From Acanthococcus lagerstroemiae (taxonomy: Eukaryota; Arthropoda; Insecta; Hemiptera; Eriococcidae), in contig CM063106.1 of the NCBI GenBank assembly GCA_031841125.1, forward strand, positions 10,664,001 to 10,728,000: a stretch of DNA of 64,000 nucleotides, written 5' to 3'. The notes under the pieces were generated by a model. That model was not told the DNA's origin and made no database searches. It saw nothing but the letters and a program-made list of their open reading frames with translations. A program made the translations under genes and the position numbers. Positions 1 through 13,200 of this stretch are shown in pieces; the first letter of the stretch is position 1; each line of letters opens with the position of its first letter.

Positions 1-861
1 TCTATCCATACACGCCATTATCACTCAGACTCCTTCCCCAGGCTATTGAAACTGATACTTTGACGCCATTACAAATAATGCGTATTCTGTAAAATTACTA
101 ATCCATTTACCTTGAAATTCTAGCGTTTTCTCAGATCGAATTTTGAGTATTCTTCGTCAGGCTGGATTTAGGTTTTTTCTTAGGTTGGACATGTGTTTAC
201 GGCTTCGCGGTGCATGTATAACCGAGTCGAATATGAAAAAATGTACAAACAGATTGCAAGCAAAACGAGCGAAATGTTTTCGATTAAAAAAAAGAAAAGA
301 AAATTTGTGCCCATTAGCACCCCAGGCTACAGCCTTATTCAACCTTGTGGTACATATGACCCTGGTTCTCTGATCTTTTCATTATCAACGCTTGGGGCTG
401 CACCAGTATCACTCCTAATTTGTATGCATCTTATTATACTTGTGTAGTGTGTTTGAATAATCAGTGGCGTCGGAATAACCCCCCCCCCCCCTCGCAAAAA
501 ATGGAATAAAATTTCTAAAAACTATTCAGCAAATGGTCAAACGTCGCCTTAAGAGATGTCAGAGACAAATTATATGAGATTTTTGGAGATTCATAAGATT
601 GAAAAGTCTTCCAGTGCTACTGTCAGCAGTCGTCTTTGTTTTGACGCGGATCGGAGATAATGTGGTCTTCATTGTAAAATTCTAGCTGTACATTTTGAAA
701 CGTGTAAACAGATCCGTAGCTTTCGTTTAGTTTTCCAGGAAGGGATGAAGGTTTAGAATAACTCGATTCTAGTGGTACTTTTGGAAGACTTCAGGGTAGC
801 TCCTGTTGAAACCTTCTGCAACTCCATCTGTACATTAGGGTGTCTCTTATCGATTTAGTGC
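1..861. other. Non-coding flank, no gene recognised
   Basis: I see no exon, RNA gene or well-formed repeat here. A 12-base C run follows CAGTGGCGTCGGAATAA near 465; this resembles the CAGTGGCG end of a hAT-like MITE seen at 2159 and may be a solo fragment. The stretch could be intron or 5' flank of the RhoGAP gene that starts appearing at 4154. Confidence 0.5.
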
Positions 862-1374
862 GCACTGAAATTTATTCCAATAGACCTAGAAACTCGCCAT
901 AAAAAATTTAAGCTCAATCTGAGGTCATTAACCCGTGGCGCTTTGACCGTGAAGTTATGTGTAATACTGAGATTTTATTTTTGAAAACGCGAATATCTTG
1001 GAACGTATCAACTTCAGGACCAAAATACATATAACATGAAATGTTCCTTGTTAAATTTTCTATAAAAAAGTTCCTATACAACTTTTCTGTAGAACACACA
1101 TGTACTGAGATAATCGTGAAAATCTGTGAAAGTTTCGAAGAATGTGGTTTTTGTTATTTTTTATTTCATTGTTAAATCGCAGTTATCTTGAAAAATATTC
1201 ATTTTAGGATCAAAATGCAAATAACATAAAATGTTTCTTGTTAAATTTTTTATTAAAAGTTCCTGTACAACTTTTCTTTAGAAAACATAGGTATCGAAAT
1301 AATCGCAAAAATTCGTGTAATTTTCGAAAAACATTGTTTTTTCATTATCTTACGGCTGAAATATCGATTAATGT

Positions 1375-2533
1375 CAGACCCGTAGCCACGGGGTTGCAAG
1401 GGGGTGCTAAGCACCCGCTAGCGCTTGTTGGAACCCCCTGGCTAAATTTAGTGAATAAAAATAACGAATTCCTTTAAATTTTTCTCGCTAGTTTTGTTCA
1501 AAACTTTTCTTTCCACTTCATTTTAATGTTTAGCCAGATGTTGGAAGCTGGAAGAATCGAAAACTGGAAGTTGGAAGCTTTTTCAGCCTTCAGTTGACTT
1601 CTTACAGTATTCTTCTTAACGACTTTTTTACTTAAATTCGAAAGCCCAAAAAAGAAAACTAATACATCTCTTCTGCTCCACTTCACTTCAATTTATTTTC
1701 CCTCATTTTTTACAAAGAACCTTCTCTAATTATAAGAACCTTGGGTGAAATAGGTAAAAGAAGCTGGAAGCTAGAAACCAGAAGTCAGTCGAAAAAAAGA
1801 TTGGAAGTTAGAAGCTCATATACTAAGGCTGGATGAGATTTGGCGGCTAGAAACCGGAGGCGGAAGCTCTGTATCGTTCGGCTTCCACATCCGTGTTTGA
1901 AAGGTAGACGAATTGTGTGTTTGTCATTATTTTCACATTGAATATCGATGGTTAAATGCCTGAATGGCTGTTTAAGAACTAATAACTTGATAAGTCCACA
2001 GAAATAGAATTTTTTTACTTCCAAAAGTTCGAAAATTCAATCGTTGTTAAGAGGGTTAATCTTTTTTCCCGCGTTATATTCAATTGTTTTTCAATGAGTT
2101 GTCGGTACGGTAAGTTGAATCACCAGTTTTGGCTATGAATTTTGAGACCAAATTTAATCAGTGGCGTAGCTAGGATTTTCCCTGGGGGAGAGGGGGGGGG
2201 GGCAAAGTTGGATTTTCGAGAGAGGAAAGTGGAAAATTGTGGTATTTTTTGAAAATCGCCGATATTAGTGGACTATTTATAAAAATGAAGGTAAAATTAC
2301 TGCTAGTGCGGAAATTTTTCGAAAAACCGTTTTTTATAGGCGCAAAATTGCTCATTTTGCATATTTTACATACAATTTCAGGTGCCTTTGGGGGTATTCT
2401 CCCTCTTCATCCCCCCTCCCCTTGGCTACAGCACTGCCTCGTATGAATCTTCACATTATATACTATGTGTATCCTCAAGCCCCCCACGTAAACAGTCAGC
2501 ACCCCCTACCGCAGATGGTTGGTTACGGGCCTG
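1375..2533. mobile_element. Non-autonomous hAT-like DNA element with 8-bp TSD
   Basis: The termini are CAGACCCGTAGCC and GGTTACGGGCCTG, imperfect inverted repeats. The element is flanked by the perfect 8-bp direct repeat attaatgt (1367-1374 and 2534-2541). An 8-bp duplication and CAG...CTG ends are the hallmark of hAT elements. The 1159-bp interior has no transposase reading frame. It contains a second CAG/CTG element at 2159-2436. Confidence 0.85.
2159..2436. mobile_element. Nested hAT-like MITE
   Basis: The ends are CAGTGGCGTAGCTAGG and CCTTGGCTACAGCACTG, an imperfect inverted repeat. It sits wholly inside the 1375-2533 element, with G-rich and C-rich blocks just inside the ends. No matching 8-bp flanking duplication is visible, so it may be old, or part of the host element's structure. 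Confidence 0.55.
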
Positions 2534-3095
2534 ATTAATGTCGATTAATGCACACTGTAGGATAACTTCAGTCTCTGTTTACTGGGGCAAGCGCCCCAGT
2601 TTGACCCCTCCCCCTTGGCTGCGCCCATGACAGTTTGTTGAGTACCTACTTTGGAGTAAACCTCGGATTATGTATGTATATCAGCAATAGTTGACAATTT
2701 CTCACAATTCAGGGTCATTCCTTATGGGCAAATCGCTGTTTCTTGTTGTTGATATACATCATCTCAGGTCAACCATACCACGTCTTCAACGGAATTTTAG
2801 AATGCTCAAGACTCAATGAAAACAGTTTGTTTACCTTAGATCGCAAAGTTTGATTTTCTTCAATCGTTGAATTTGGAATTAGTTATGGCTCATGGGTACC
2901 TAGTTAACGTTTCAATTTCAGGCTCTTCTGTAAATTTCTTATCACTAGGGTCAGACCAACAGCCCTACCTCTTGCAAATGCGAACATTTAACAATTGCAC
3001 ACCCGTCTACATGTGTCCATCTTCACCCCTTGAACGACGAGATGAAGAAAAACATATACAAAAGTTGTTACATTGCTTGTGCAAATAAGAAAACA

Positions 3096-3176
3096 TAAGT
3101 ACTTGAAAAGTGTCAGTAGCATACCTAATGTTTATTATAGTGTCCTTAGCGAAAACTGACACTTTTCAAGTACTTA
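3096..3176. repeat. Perfect 22-bp inverted repeat (hairpin)
   Basis: Positions 3096-3117 (TAAGTACTTGAAAAGTGTCA, then GT) are the exact reverse complement of 3155-3176, with a 37-nt loop. It lies just outside the right arm of the 862-3490 fold-back and may be part of that element. Confidence 0.8.
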
Positions 3177-3492
3177 CTTGCACGATCGGTTATGGAAATA
3201 AAAAATAACAAAAGCCACATTCCTCGAAACTTTCATACATTTTTGTGATTATCTCGATAAATGTGTGTTCTAGAGAAAAGTTGTATAGGATCTTTTTAAT
3301 AGAAAATTTAACAAGGAACATTTTATGTTATATGCATTTTAGTCGTGAAGTTGATATGTTCCGAGATATTCGCGGTTTTTTAATAATAATATATCTCAGT
3401 ATTACACATAACTTAAAGGTCCCTCAGATTGAGCTCAAATTTTTTATGGCAAGTTTCTAGGTCCACTGGAACAAATTTCAGCGAAAACTGAC

Positions 3493-3714
3493 ACCCTCTT
3501 TTCTAATTTTACTCTCAACCCGAGCCCTGGAATCCGTTCTTTCGAGCATTACCTCAGAGACGTCGGGGAGGCTGTTAGTGCTGTCTTAGCCCTCTTCGCT
3601 TCTTGCCGAAAAACCGGCCTAAGTCGAAATGTAACGAGTAGCTACGTGGACTCTAACCCGGGACTTCCGGATTCCGAAACCAGCGCGCTGTCCATTCGGC
3701 TAACCAGACTCCTA
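3493..3714 (-). mobile_element. tRNA-derived SINE, copy 1
   Basis: Read on the minus strand this begins GTCTGGTTAGCCGAATGG (pol III A box) and continues through a degenerate B box (GGGTTAGAGTCC). It then has a body shared with the copy at 44800-45031, including GGCCGGTTTTTCGGC and AGGGCTAAGACAG. The body ends in TCGGGTTGAGAGTAAAATTA. The copy is diverged from its relative. It is not a functional tRNA gene, because the 3' half is not an acceptor stem. Confidence 0.85.
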
Positions 3715-4153
3715 AGGGATACCCTACTGTACATACTGCATCACATCTTCTATTTTGTACGTGGTTCATTGCTGACAAAGTTAGAAGTATGCAATCAAAC
3801 CGCTTAAAAACATGCATCTCTTCGTACTAAATAGTTTTCCATCTTGATTTGATCATTCCTCACCTAGCTCATTTACCGGCGAACTCAGCTGAGCGTATGA
3901 AACTCAGTTTTATACGAGTACACTGATGTAGTAATGTTTCATATTATTAGGTTAATAAGAGAAGACAAATAGTTTTATCAATGTGACTGTACGCTGGTAG
4001 GTTTGATTACAAGTCGTGTGACTTCCCGGGTGACGCGATGAAAGTCGACCTCACTGTTGACATTGAAACCTATATTAGAACATCCGCCTCGCCTTCGAAC
4101 CGATACGAACGCTACGTGTACCGTCTCTATTACTGATGTATTATTGTTTACAG

Positions 4154-4297
4154 TGTATTCTGAAAGAGGGCACACTGAATAAGACGAAAATCACTGAAAA
4201 TGGGAAACGCTTACGAAAGAATTGGTCGACGTCGCACGTCGTTCTTACCGAATTATTCTTACTCTTTTTCAAAGACGCCAAGTCGTTCGCTGCGATG
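4154..4297 (+). CDS. RhoGAP gene exon: first half of PH domain
   Basis: The acceptor is TTATTGTTTACAG and the donor is ATG|GTAAAT. The 48 codons, phase 0 at both ends, include EGTLNKTKITENGKRLRKNW, the beta1-beta2 region of ARHGAP-type PH domains. Only 81 bp of intron separate it from the next exon. Further coding exons must precede it. Confidence 0.9.
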
Positions 4298-7200
4298 GTA
4301 AATAACCGCTCATCTACTCGTCAACTCCTTCGGCCGTAATTGGAACGTGTATTCACATCGACTGGTCTTCTGTTTCAGCAAAAACCCGGAGCGGCTGGCC
4401 GACCCGAGATGAGCGTAGATTTGAACGGGGCACTAATCGATAGAGGAGACAAAGTATCGAGCCGTAAAAACGTGTACATAATCAGTACCGTGCTCGGTCT
4501 CCAAGTTCTGATACAGAATGAATGCACCCAACAAGCCGACTTGTGGTTGTTGGCTATTCAGAACGCTATCAAAAATTTGGTATGTATGCCTCGCACACTG
4601 TCGATATAATCGGATCTGAAAAATTGGTTGAAATTTTCAGTGGCTTGTTAAGTAGCATTCGTACATTGCGTTGAAATTTTGAAATTTCGAAAGTTTGAAG
4701 CTCGAAAAGTACAGCAGAATCATGTAAATAATGGAACGTACTAACTGCAATGTTTCTTTCTTGCCGTCCCCCCATTTATTATTCTGTTTTAATGACGGAT
4801 TAATGAAGGACATACTAGGAATTTCTTTTCAGATGAAAAAAGTGAGGTTTCTCCTAAGATAGGATGGAAGGAATGTGATCTGTTAACTAACTTGAAATTT
4901 CAAATGTAAATGTATCGTTCAAACTATCGAAGTAGGGTGTTTTTGTGTCACTGACTTCGGAATATCATTAGATTCTTGATGTAATCCCACTTTAAGCCCC
5001 AAAATCCATGGGTAAAATTCCCTTCCCGATGCACAAAATCCCACCAGTTACCCAAGTAACTAAAGGGGAACAAGGTAATCTGAGAGTAACTAATTGCGTA
5101 GTATCCCGCCTGTTACCCGGGTAATCTGAGGGTAACTTTTCCGCAGGTAACTGGGTAACTAAAGATAACTGATTGCGCATCGGGTTCGTTTGGAATCCGA
5201 AATGAGTGACCGGAGTAGAGGTCTCCTCTGGTCACTAATTCCAAATAGTCCATTGTATTTGTAATCTCATCCCAATCTGCCTCCATCTAAATTTTACGCA
5301 TTGAATAGGCGATTTTAGAAATGGAAAATTATTGGATAAAAAATGATCGAAGTAGATTCTTATGGATCGCTATTTTCGTAAAACTTACCTGACTCTAGAT
5401 TCGGCTCGAAATCAAAATTTTACCCATGAAAAAGAGTAATATATTTGATTTTGGAAAATCTAACTAAATCTCTAAATTCGTAAGAGAATCTTTTGAGGTC
5501 ACTGACGTCGAATATTCCATCAGATTCATCATCTGGCCTCATTTGAGTTCTTGAAATCCAGTTGAAGTAAACAGAATTATCTTGGAAAAATCCAGTGTCA
5601 AAATTTGCAATATTAGATCATTCATTACGAATAGTTCAATGAATGTTAGGTTTTTGATCCGACCTTGATTCGCGCTCCTGAAACGAGGCTTCCACTGAAG
5701 GGGGAGTCAGTTACTCAAATTGGAAAATCGAACTGGGTATCAAAGTTTTTCATTGTTCAGAAATCTAAATTCTGAAGTAAACATGACGATTTATAAGAGT
5801 GATTTTAAAATTTCAAATTATTTCTCAAATCGTCCGTTGTCCAGTTTTGTGAAAGAAACGTGTTTGTGGAATGGAGTTTAAAAAAAAAACGTTTGTTCCA
5901 GTTCACCTGAATTATCAAGTAAAATCTAATTGTAGGCAGTTCTCCCGGCGTATTCCCTGTAGTCACTTATGCGATACTCGAAAGGGTAGTTTCCCGGACA
6001 AGGATTGCGGTGTCTGAGGAGCCAATTTGGCATGCGTATATCGCCATGGGCTCCACCAAACATCCCCCTACATTATTGATCATCTTTAGAATACGATAGG
6101 TAGCCATATAGTCCAGGAAGTGAAGCTCTGAAAAAGGAAGAAATTGGGGGCAAAGGTTTCTTCTCGGAAATATGTTCTATGAGGTCCCAGGAAGTGTATC
6201 CTAAAAAGTATACCCCAGCCCAGCCGTTAACTTCGTGGGGGTTTGAACGTTTTACCAAATTGAGGTTTTTCGATTTTTCTTGAAAAATAAGCCTTTTCGA
6301 GGAAAATGTCGAGTATAAAAGTTGTTCCCCTTGGAATTCTCTGTCGAATGGTACCCAACATGACAGGGCCGTACCCAGAATTTAAGTGAGGGAGTGTTTT
6401 TTGATTGAGAAGAATTTTTTTCTTGGTGTGGGGGGGGGGCACAAATACCCCAAATTTATCCAATTGCGTGTGCATGTATATGACAAAAATTTCAACATTT
6501 TTTTTAACTCTCATCTTCACACTTTTTACCAAAAATGCGACAGATCCACCCTCCTCTCCGTCTCAAACCCTTTTTTTTTTTGCCATGGGAGGTTACGGCT
6601 CTGTACTTTTCCGATGAACTAGGTACATTTTTGAAATATCCTAAATAACATACGAGAAATTTCAAAATAATAATTTTCGTAATTGACCTCAGTAGAGTTG
6701 TTTAAAGGGAAAAGGGGAATACGTTGAAATTTTTCAAACAAAACCATATTATTTCAAATGGTGAACAGGGTGAATGAAATGGTTTTTCGTCCATTTAAGC
6801 TGAAAAATATCAGTAATTTTCAAGAGTTTTCCGCCCTTGAATGGTTGGACATAGTAATGGGAGCTATAGGAAAAATTTTCCCTACAAAACGTCTTGCCAA
6901 GTTGAAACATTTTAAAAGTGTATACCTATTTTTTGTCTTTTTATTTTTGGTTTGAAATTTCAAAAATGTGCATCGATTGGCAAAATCCAAAATCAATCGG
7001 AAGTTGGCCAAATTTACCAAGTGTTGACCTTTTTATTATATTATGATTATGATTATTATTATTATTATTATTATTGTTGTTGTTGTTGTTATGAGGGCCG
7101 TATCCAGGATTTAAGTAAGGGGCGAGGAGGCGTGCGATCAAGATAAATTTTTCCTGGTGGGGGGAGGAGCTCAATCACAGGCCCGCCCTCTTCTTTGTCT

Positions 7201-10200
7201 CGATCCATCGTTTCTTCGTGGTGTTTTTTTCTTGGCCAATGGGAGGGGTTTGAACCCCTAAAACCCTCCTCGTTGGTACGGCCCTGCAACATGACAATGT
7301 TCGGAAAAACTGGGCCCACATAAATCGCCTTCAATGCAGCCAGAAAACCTAAAAATCTTGCAAATTGATGTTTTTTCCGATTTTCATTCCAAATTATGGA
7401 CTGTTAGGAGAATGTATGAGAGATAAATATTTTTTGACATCAAATTTACCATAATATTATGATGTTTGAGGATTCCAAATGTTTATTTTTTATACAAAAT
7501 TCGAAAGTATACAGGATAAAATAAAGGTTTAATAAAAATGAGAAAAACAGCACGTTTGTGTGTGTAATCTATGTATGCTTGTTTGGATGTAAAGGCAAAA
7601 GTCAGATACCCTCAGTTGTGAATTTTTCGACGTCATCTGATCGTAAATTTGATGCCAAGCAATGTTCATCTCTCTTACATTCTCCTAACAGTCCATATCT
7701 AGGGAGGGGGGAAAACATCAATTTCCAATATTTTTAGGTTTTCTGGATGCATTGAAGGCGATTTACGTGGACCCAGTTCTTCCGAAAATGGTCATGTTGG
7801 GTGCCGTTCGATAGAGGATTTTAAGGGAAACAGTTTTTGTATTCGACATTTTCCTCGAAAAGTTGAAAAAACCTAAATTTGGAGAACGTTTGAACCCTCT
7901 ACGAGGTTAGCGGTCGGGGGGGGGGGTAAACTTTTCAGGATACACTTCTTAGGACCTCATCAAACATATTTCCGAGGAGAAACCTTTGTTTGCCTCCTCA
8001 ATTTTTTCTTTATTAGCACTCGATTTTAGCTCCTTTGCCTGAACTAATAATTTTCCACTTTCTCTCTTTCTCAAGATCCGAATTTACGGATAAATTCCGC
8101 CTATCTTCTTCAATTTTGTATCATGGTTCAGTCAGAATTCAGCACAGAATTGAAGATGTTACCTTTTTCCTTTCGCGAACAGAATGTTGGGGAGTAATGA
8201 ATTTTCTTTTTGAATGATCAGGAGGTTCAAATTCAAAGCCGAAGTTTTCTTTTGATATGAATGAAAATACAGAAAAAGTTGAAATGAAATCTGTGAAGAC
8301 TCAAAGAATGAGAGACATTAGCAGGGTTAATTTTCTCTTTTCGAACCATTATTTGATGTCAACTTTCCAACAATAATGCCCGATCCGTCTTTTGAATAGC
8401 TTATGCTTGGGCCTCATTTGAAAATTTGAAATATGTGAGAAAACTGCTGATCCAATTTTCTAGCGCGAAGGAAAAAATCGTTCTTTTTTCGGAAAATGGG
8501 AGAAATGTGTTGTTTTTTTTGGGTGGGGGGCAGAGCAGAGAAGAAAGATCTTTCCTGAATTATAAAAATTCTGTTTCGTTCTTACAGAAGAGAAGAAAGG
8601 TTTTGTTTATTGAAAAATGAAAAACTTGTTCCGGTCTTGTAGGAAAAGAGACAGTTGTCCCTTAATTTTCCCAAATGAGGAGAACTGTGCTTCTGTCTTT
8701 ATGAAATGCTTCTTTTCAGTCTTGAAAGAAGGAAAAAAAAGAAACAAGTTGGTGTGTTTTTCTGGAATGTCAGAATTAGTTTTTTCAATTATTTTTTTTC
8801 TTTTTCTAGTTCATTATTAAAGAAGAAGTTTCATACGATACCCTAGCAAAATTGAAGTAGAAGTCTGTCTTTTTTTTCTTTTATTTTTTAATTTGAAATT
8901 TGCTTAGGTTCAAATACAAAATCAGACGATGCATCCGAAATCAGTGCCTCGGGATGTTTTTCCTTTGGTTTTCTTCATGTTTTGGGTTTCTTTTGGTTTT
9001 ATTTGTTTTGATTTTGTTTATTGTCTGCTCTAAAAAAAAAACCAACCGTGTTAAGAAAAAGTTTGAATTTTTTTTTTACGTTTCTTACTGATGTAGAGCA
9101 AAAATGAATTAGAATGAGTCAATCATGTTCGTAATTCATCTCAACTTAAAAAAAATTAAATACGAATTCTGATATATTTCCTGATTTTATACTGTTTGTA
9201 TCAGATGTTTGAAACACTACCTAGTACACGTATTAAACCTTTTTATTTTAAACAGCCAGCCCTGCTTGAAGCCCCTTTATTTCGTTATTGTATTCGATTT
9301 TCTTGAGTCAGTTTCGCTTGTTCTGAACGTGAAATTCAGATTTTGATGTCTACCTCGGGGTCCAGATCAAAAGTTGATGATATTTGTGACCATAAACACT
9401 GACTCTGCTGTAGGTATCAACTGAACATTATCGTTTCATAATCTCGATATAGCCCGCAGTTTCGAAGAATAAAAAAGGTTTCTTAACTTTTCACTAATGT
9501 TATCCTTGTGGTGTACCTCCCTCTGGTCACTGATGCGATACTTAAAAGGGTAGTTTCCAGGGCCAGGGGTGCGACGTTTGGAGAAGCCACTTTGGCATAC
9601 GCTCCACCAAACAGTATCCTTATGGGGTACTTTCTCTTATTGCCCTACCATTACCCGATCGGTGGAAGAGCGATAAGAGAATTACTTCGTAAGAATACCA
9701 TGAGAACGCTGGAAAACGTATGATTACTGTTTCTAACTAACAGCAGCCATGGTACAAGGAACCTATTTATCAGTCCATTTGGTACTTTTAGTCAAAAGAT
9801 GGGATATTCAAAATCAGAGACTCACAAGTATCCATTTCGATGTTCAGTTCAGTTCCATTCGAATTTCTTTCAAAAATTGTCCGTTTATGGCTGAAAGAAA
9901 TTATCTACCTAGAGAGCAACTAGACCTTGTCACTTAATCATTATTCATCCCACTTCGATAACGTATTCAAAAAAAGATAGAGTGATTGATTTGTAATAGA
10001 CCGCGTCCAGGATGATGACCCCCTTTGATGCTTGAAAGAGTGTGCATATATTTTCACATCACCTTGTATATTAGTGTAAACATGAATTTAGGAAACACAC
10101 TGATCTAGATATGAAACTGTTTATAAACACAAGACTATTTTAATGTTTCTATCGTCGGTAACTTTCTTTCTCTGTGAAATTCCCGATGTATGTGATATCA

Positions 10201-13200
10201 CGCACAAGGTTGCTGAACTATTGGCATCTCGAGGTTTTAATATTCATGACTCCTAAATGAGTTGGAAATAACATCTACCTTACGCTATTCTGCTCATAAT
10301 AAATGTTTATATTGTTGTTTAGGGTCACGTATGCCAGTTGTTGTACTATGATATTCTAATCTCACGAATGAATCTTCACAGGGTACATTACATGTGTTAC
10401 TTTTATTTCGAATATGAATTCACGACATGATTTGTATGTTACAGCCTTCCGGATTTGACAGCTGTCCGCGATTGACGCGAGGGTCAACTACTCCGGAAGA
10501 GCCCATGCCAGAAACAGAATCAAAAAAGTTTTACAAAGTTACCCGTTCGAAATCGATTAAAGGTAAGCAGAAAATGCTAGTGATGGTCATTTACAGCATT
10601 ATTTTAAGCGTTATGTGGAGGTTGATATGTTATGTGTAGCTTTTGTTGACCTAATGATTCCGATTTTTCAATTGAAGATAAAGATAATCGATTTATTATT
10701 GAGGAAATTCTGTAGAGGAATTCTATTGAAATAGATATCGAATGCTTGTTCGTATCTCCATCGTGGTCTTCTGAACTGGGAAAAGCAAACTGTTTGTCTT
10801 GGCTGATGTACAGTACATCAAAAACAGGATTTTTGGAGTCACTGAATTCATTTTTGAGGTCGTTCCCTCAGTAACCCGCAATCACATTAATCAACAGTGA
10901 ACTGAAGCATGCATTAATCACCTAGATGATGTTCTTTATTTTTATCCTATTGACGTAAGCTGTGATGAATTGAAAAACTTTTTCCATAAAATCTTGGATA
11001 AGTATTTGTTCTAGTGAAGGGAATAATTTTTTGTGGTTCAGCAATTTTTTTGCAGAACCATTTTTTTACGATATTTAGGGTAAAACTGCTGGTTTTCATA
11101 CTGCAAATTCCTTATTGAACTTTAACCTCAGTGGGCCATCCCTGAATATTTTCTGTTTTCAAGAGATTTTTTGCTGGTACATGTGTCCGTATATCAAAAG
11201 GAACAATAAGTCGCTCAATAGTCCCTGAAATGAAGTTTTGATAAGTCTTAATAAAGTCTGAAATAGTCGTAAAACGTTTTGAACAAAGACCTTACAATAA
11301 ACAATTGTGGGGAACGTCTTGGATGAGTAGTAAAGTGTCTTAGTTGGGTTTAAGGCGTCTTAAAATCATGTACAGAGGTGTGTGCGTCACCTTTTTACGA
11401 ATCTTGAAGAATCTGAGCAAGTTTTGTATTACAGAGCCTCCAACTAGTCTTCAGGGGTTCGAATGCGTTTTGAGTCTTGAAAAATCCTATTCAAGGCAGT
11501 AAGAGTCAGAAATAATCTAATGAATCTTGATTTTTCTTTGCAAGTCTATAATAAACTAGAGAAAATATTGAAAAATATTGAACGAGTCTCAAGGTGTTCT
11601 AAATAAAATAAAAAAATCTTAAGCAGTCTTGATCAAGTACCGATAAGGTTTAACTGTGTTTGGAGCAATAAAAAGTTTTAGACAAGTTTTTAAAAGTCAG
11701 CTAGTTTCAATAAGGTAAGAACCGTTTTTTTTTTTGTTTTTTTTTTTTCACGAATGGCCAAAGCTTCACCCGGCGGCCACTCCCGAACTTTCTCGGGTTG
11801 CTCCATTTATTATTCAAGTACATAAAATAAAAGTTGGTGTATCTCCTCTCCAGGGCCTTACATACCTTCGAGTAGGTTTAGCGCGGAGCAGGGAGGGAAA
11901 CTCATACTTCTACATCACATAATATATGCGAAATGAACCGTAAGTTCTAATCACCGTCTCAAGTTAGGCTAAATCACTGTGTCTGTCTTCAGTCAGTCAT
12001 TTTCTAGGTCTGCTTGATTGTCTTACGTCGCCTTCGATTCCACGAACTTTTCCTATTAGCTTCCATTTTCCTTCCTCGTCCTCCACCTTGGCAACACCCA
12101 CGACTGGAGCTTCGCTCTAAGTAGAGGGGGCCGCCTTCGTGGTCAAACGGTTACCACAAGACTTCTGCGTCAAGTTCTTAGTCGCTTCCTCGAATTGGTG
12201 GGAGCGAGTGAGTCCGGTATCAGGTTCCCCCACCAGTGACCTCCCGAAGACGAGAAGGGACGCTCATAGGTGCCAAGCTGCCACTGGGCTCTCGTTTTCT
12301 GCTTCATCCTATCTCACTTGCTACTGTCGATGTCTCTTGCCCTTTCGTGCAGCTTCAGTGGGGATGTTGATGGTTGATATATAGAAGGCAAGAACCTCAT
12401 ATGGTATCTTGGAACCTAGCCTGGGCAAGTCCTGAAAAAGTTGGCTCTTTCTAAAAAAAAAAAATGTAGACTCATTTAGTTCCGGAAGTCTTGAATAATC
12501 GTGGAAGAGTTGTAAAAAAAAAACTTTGGCCGTGTCTTGAAGAGCGTTATTCGAGTCTAGAAGAGATGAAATGAATGGTAAAATACTTTTGAACAGTTTT
12601 AGCGAGGCTTAAATAATCCTATAAGAGTCTAACAACTAACGGTCACTGCAAAGTCTTAGCGAGATTTGAAAACTGCTCGTCGCCACGTACTCCCATTTCC
12701 CAAAAGAAAAAGGTTGAATGGCGCAGTGATGAACATTGAATATTCTGCAAAAATTGTCGTTCAATTGAGAATGTAATAGGAAACTTGATATTGTCCAAAA
12801 CTTCCGAGTATTTCTCGCTTATCCACCAAGTCATCTGGAGGGCATAAAAGTAATCCAAATACTCAAATAGGGTGAGGAATTATTCAGTTATCGCACATTC
12901 TGCAGTGTCCCTCTCACGATTGGTCCCTGGGTCCGCGAGTAACTCAGATTCTTTTATACTGAATTTTTTTTCGGTGGATTTGGATTTTTGGATTCTGTTC
13001 TTTCATAGATGAATCTTTATTAGGATTCTAACGCCACGTCAGAATTTCATTTTTCCGTAGATACCACTGTTTTACAGCAGATTTTTTGTAGATTATTTGA
13101 AATGCTCTTTTCTGGAAGAATCTGAATCTCTGGTTTCAAATTCCTGTTATATGTATTTCAGATTTTTTAATTTTTTTCTTTTTCTTTCTTTCTTTGATTG

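Larger units (their letters stand above)
862..3490. repeat. Large fold-back (inverted repeat) element, interrupted by a hAT-like insertion
   Basis: The segment at about 862-1170 reappears reverse-complemented at about 3186-3490. Shared blocks include GTGTAATACTGAGAT paired with ATCTCAGTATTACAC, and AACAAGGAAC paired with GTTCCTTGTT. A second, more diverged direct copy of the inner part of the left arm follows at about 1175-1345, so the left side holds two tandem copies. The arms are diverged, so the element is old. The centre contains the later hAT-like insertion at 1375-2533. No coding capacity was seen. Confidence 0.75.
6113..8013. repeat. Fold-back element with about 400-bp arms
   Basis: The left arm is 6113-6363 plus 7287-about 7450, once the hAT insertion is removed. 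The right arm is about 7633-8013, in reverse complement. Paired blocks include TTTCGAGGAAAATGTCGA with TCGACATTTTCCTCGAAA (allowing one mismatch), and ATCGCCTTCAATGCA with TGCATTGAAGGCGAT. The loop is about 180 bp. No coding sequence was seen. Confidence 0.8.
4580..10444 (+). other. RhoGAP intron (5.9 kb), transposon-rich
   Basis: This intron lies between the PH domain and the linker exon. It holds a GTTACC-type MITE (5025-5184), a direct-repeat pair (about 5945 and 9520), a large fold-back (6113-8013) and a hAT-like insertion (6364-7286). The rest is AT-rich with T and A runs, and I see no exon in it. Confidence 0.7.

Noticed and set aside
7036..7174. Poly-Asn/poly-Tyr frames
   Set aside because: These are products of the ATT/GTT microsatellite.
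12130..12300. Second SINE or tRNA-like sequence
   Set aside because: The TGGTCAAACGG stretch is only A-box-like, there is no clear B box, and no second copy was found in the window.
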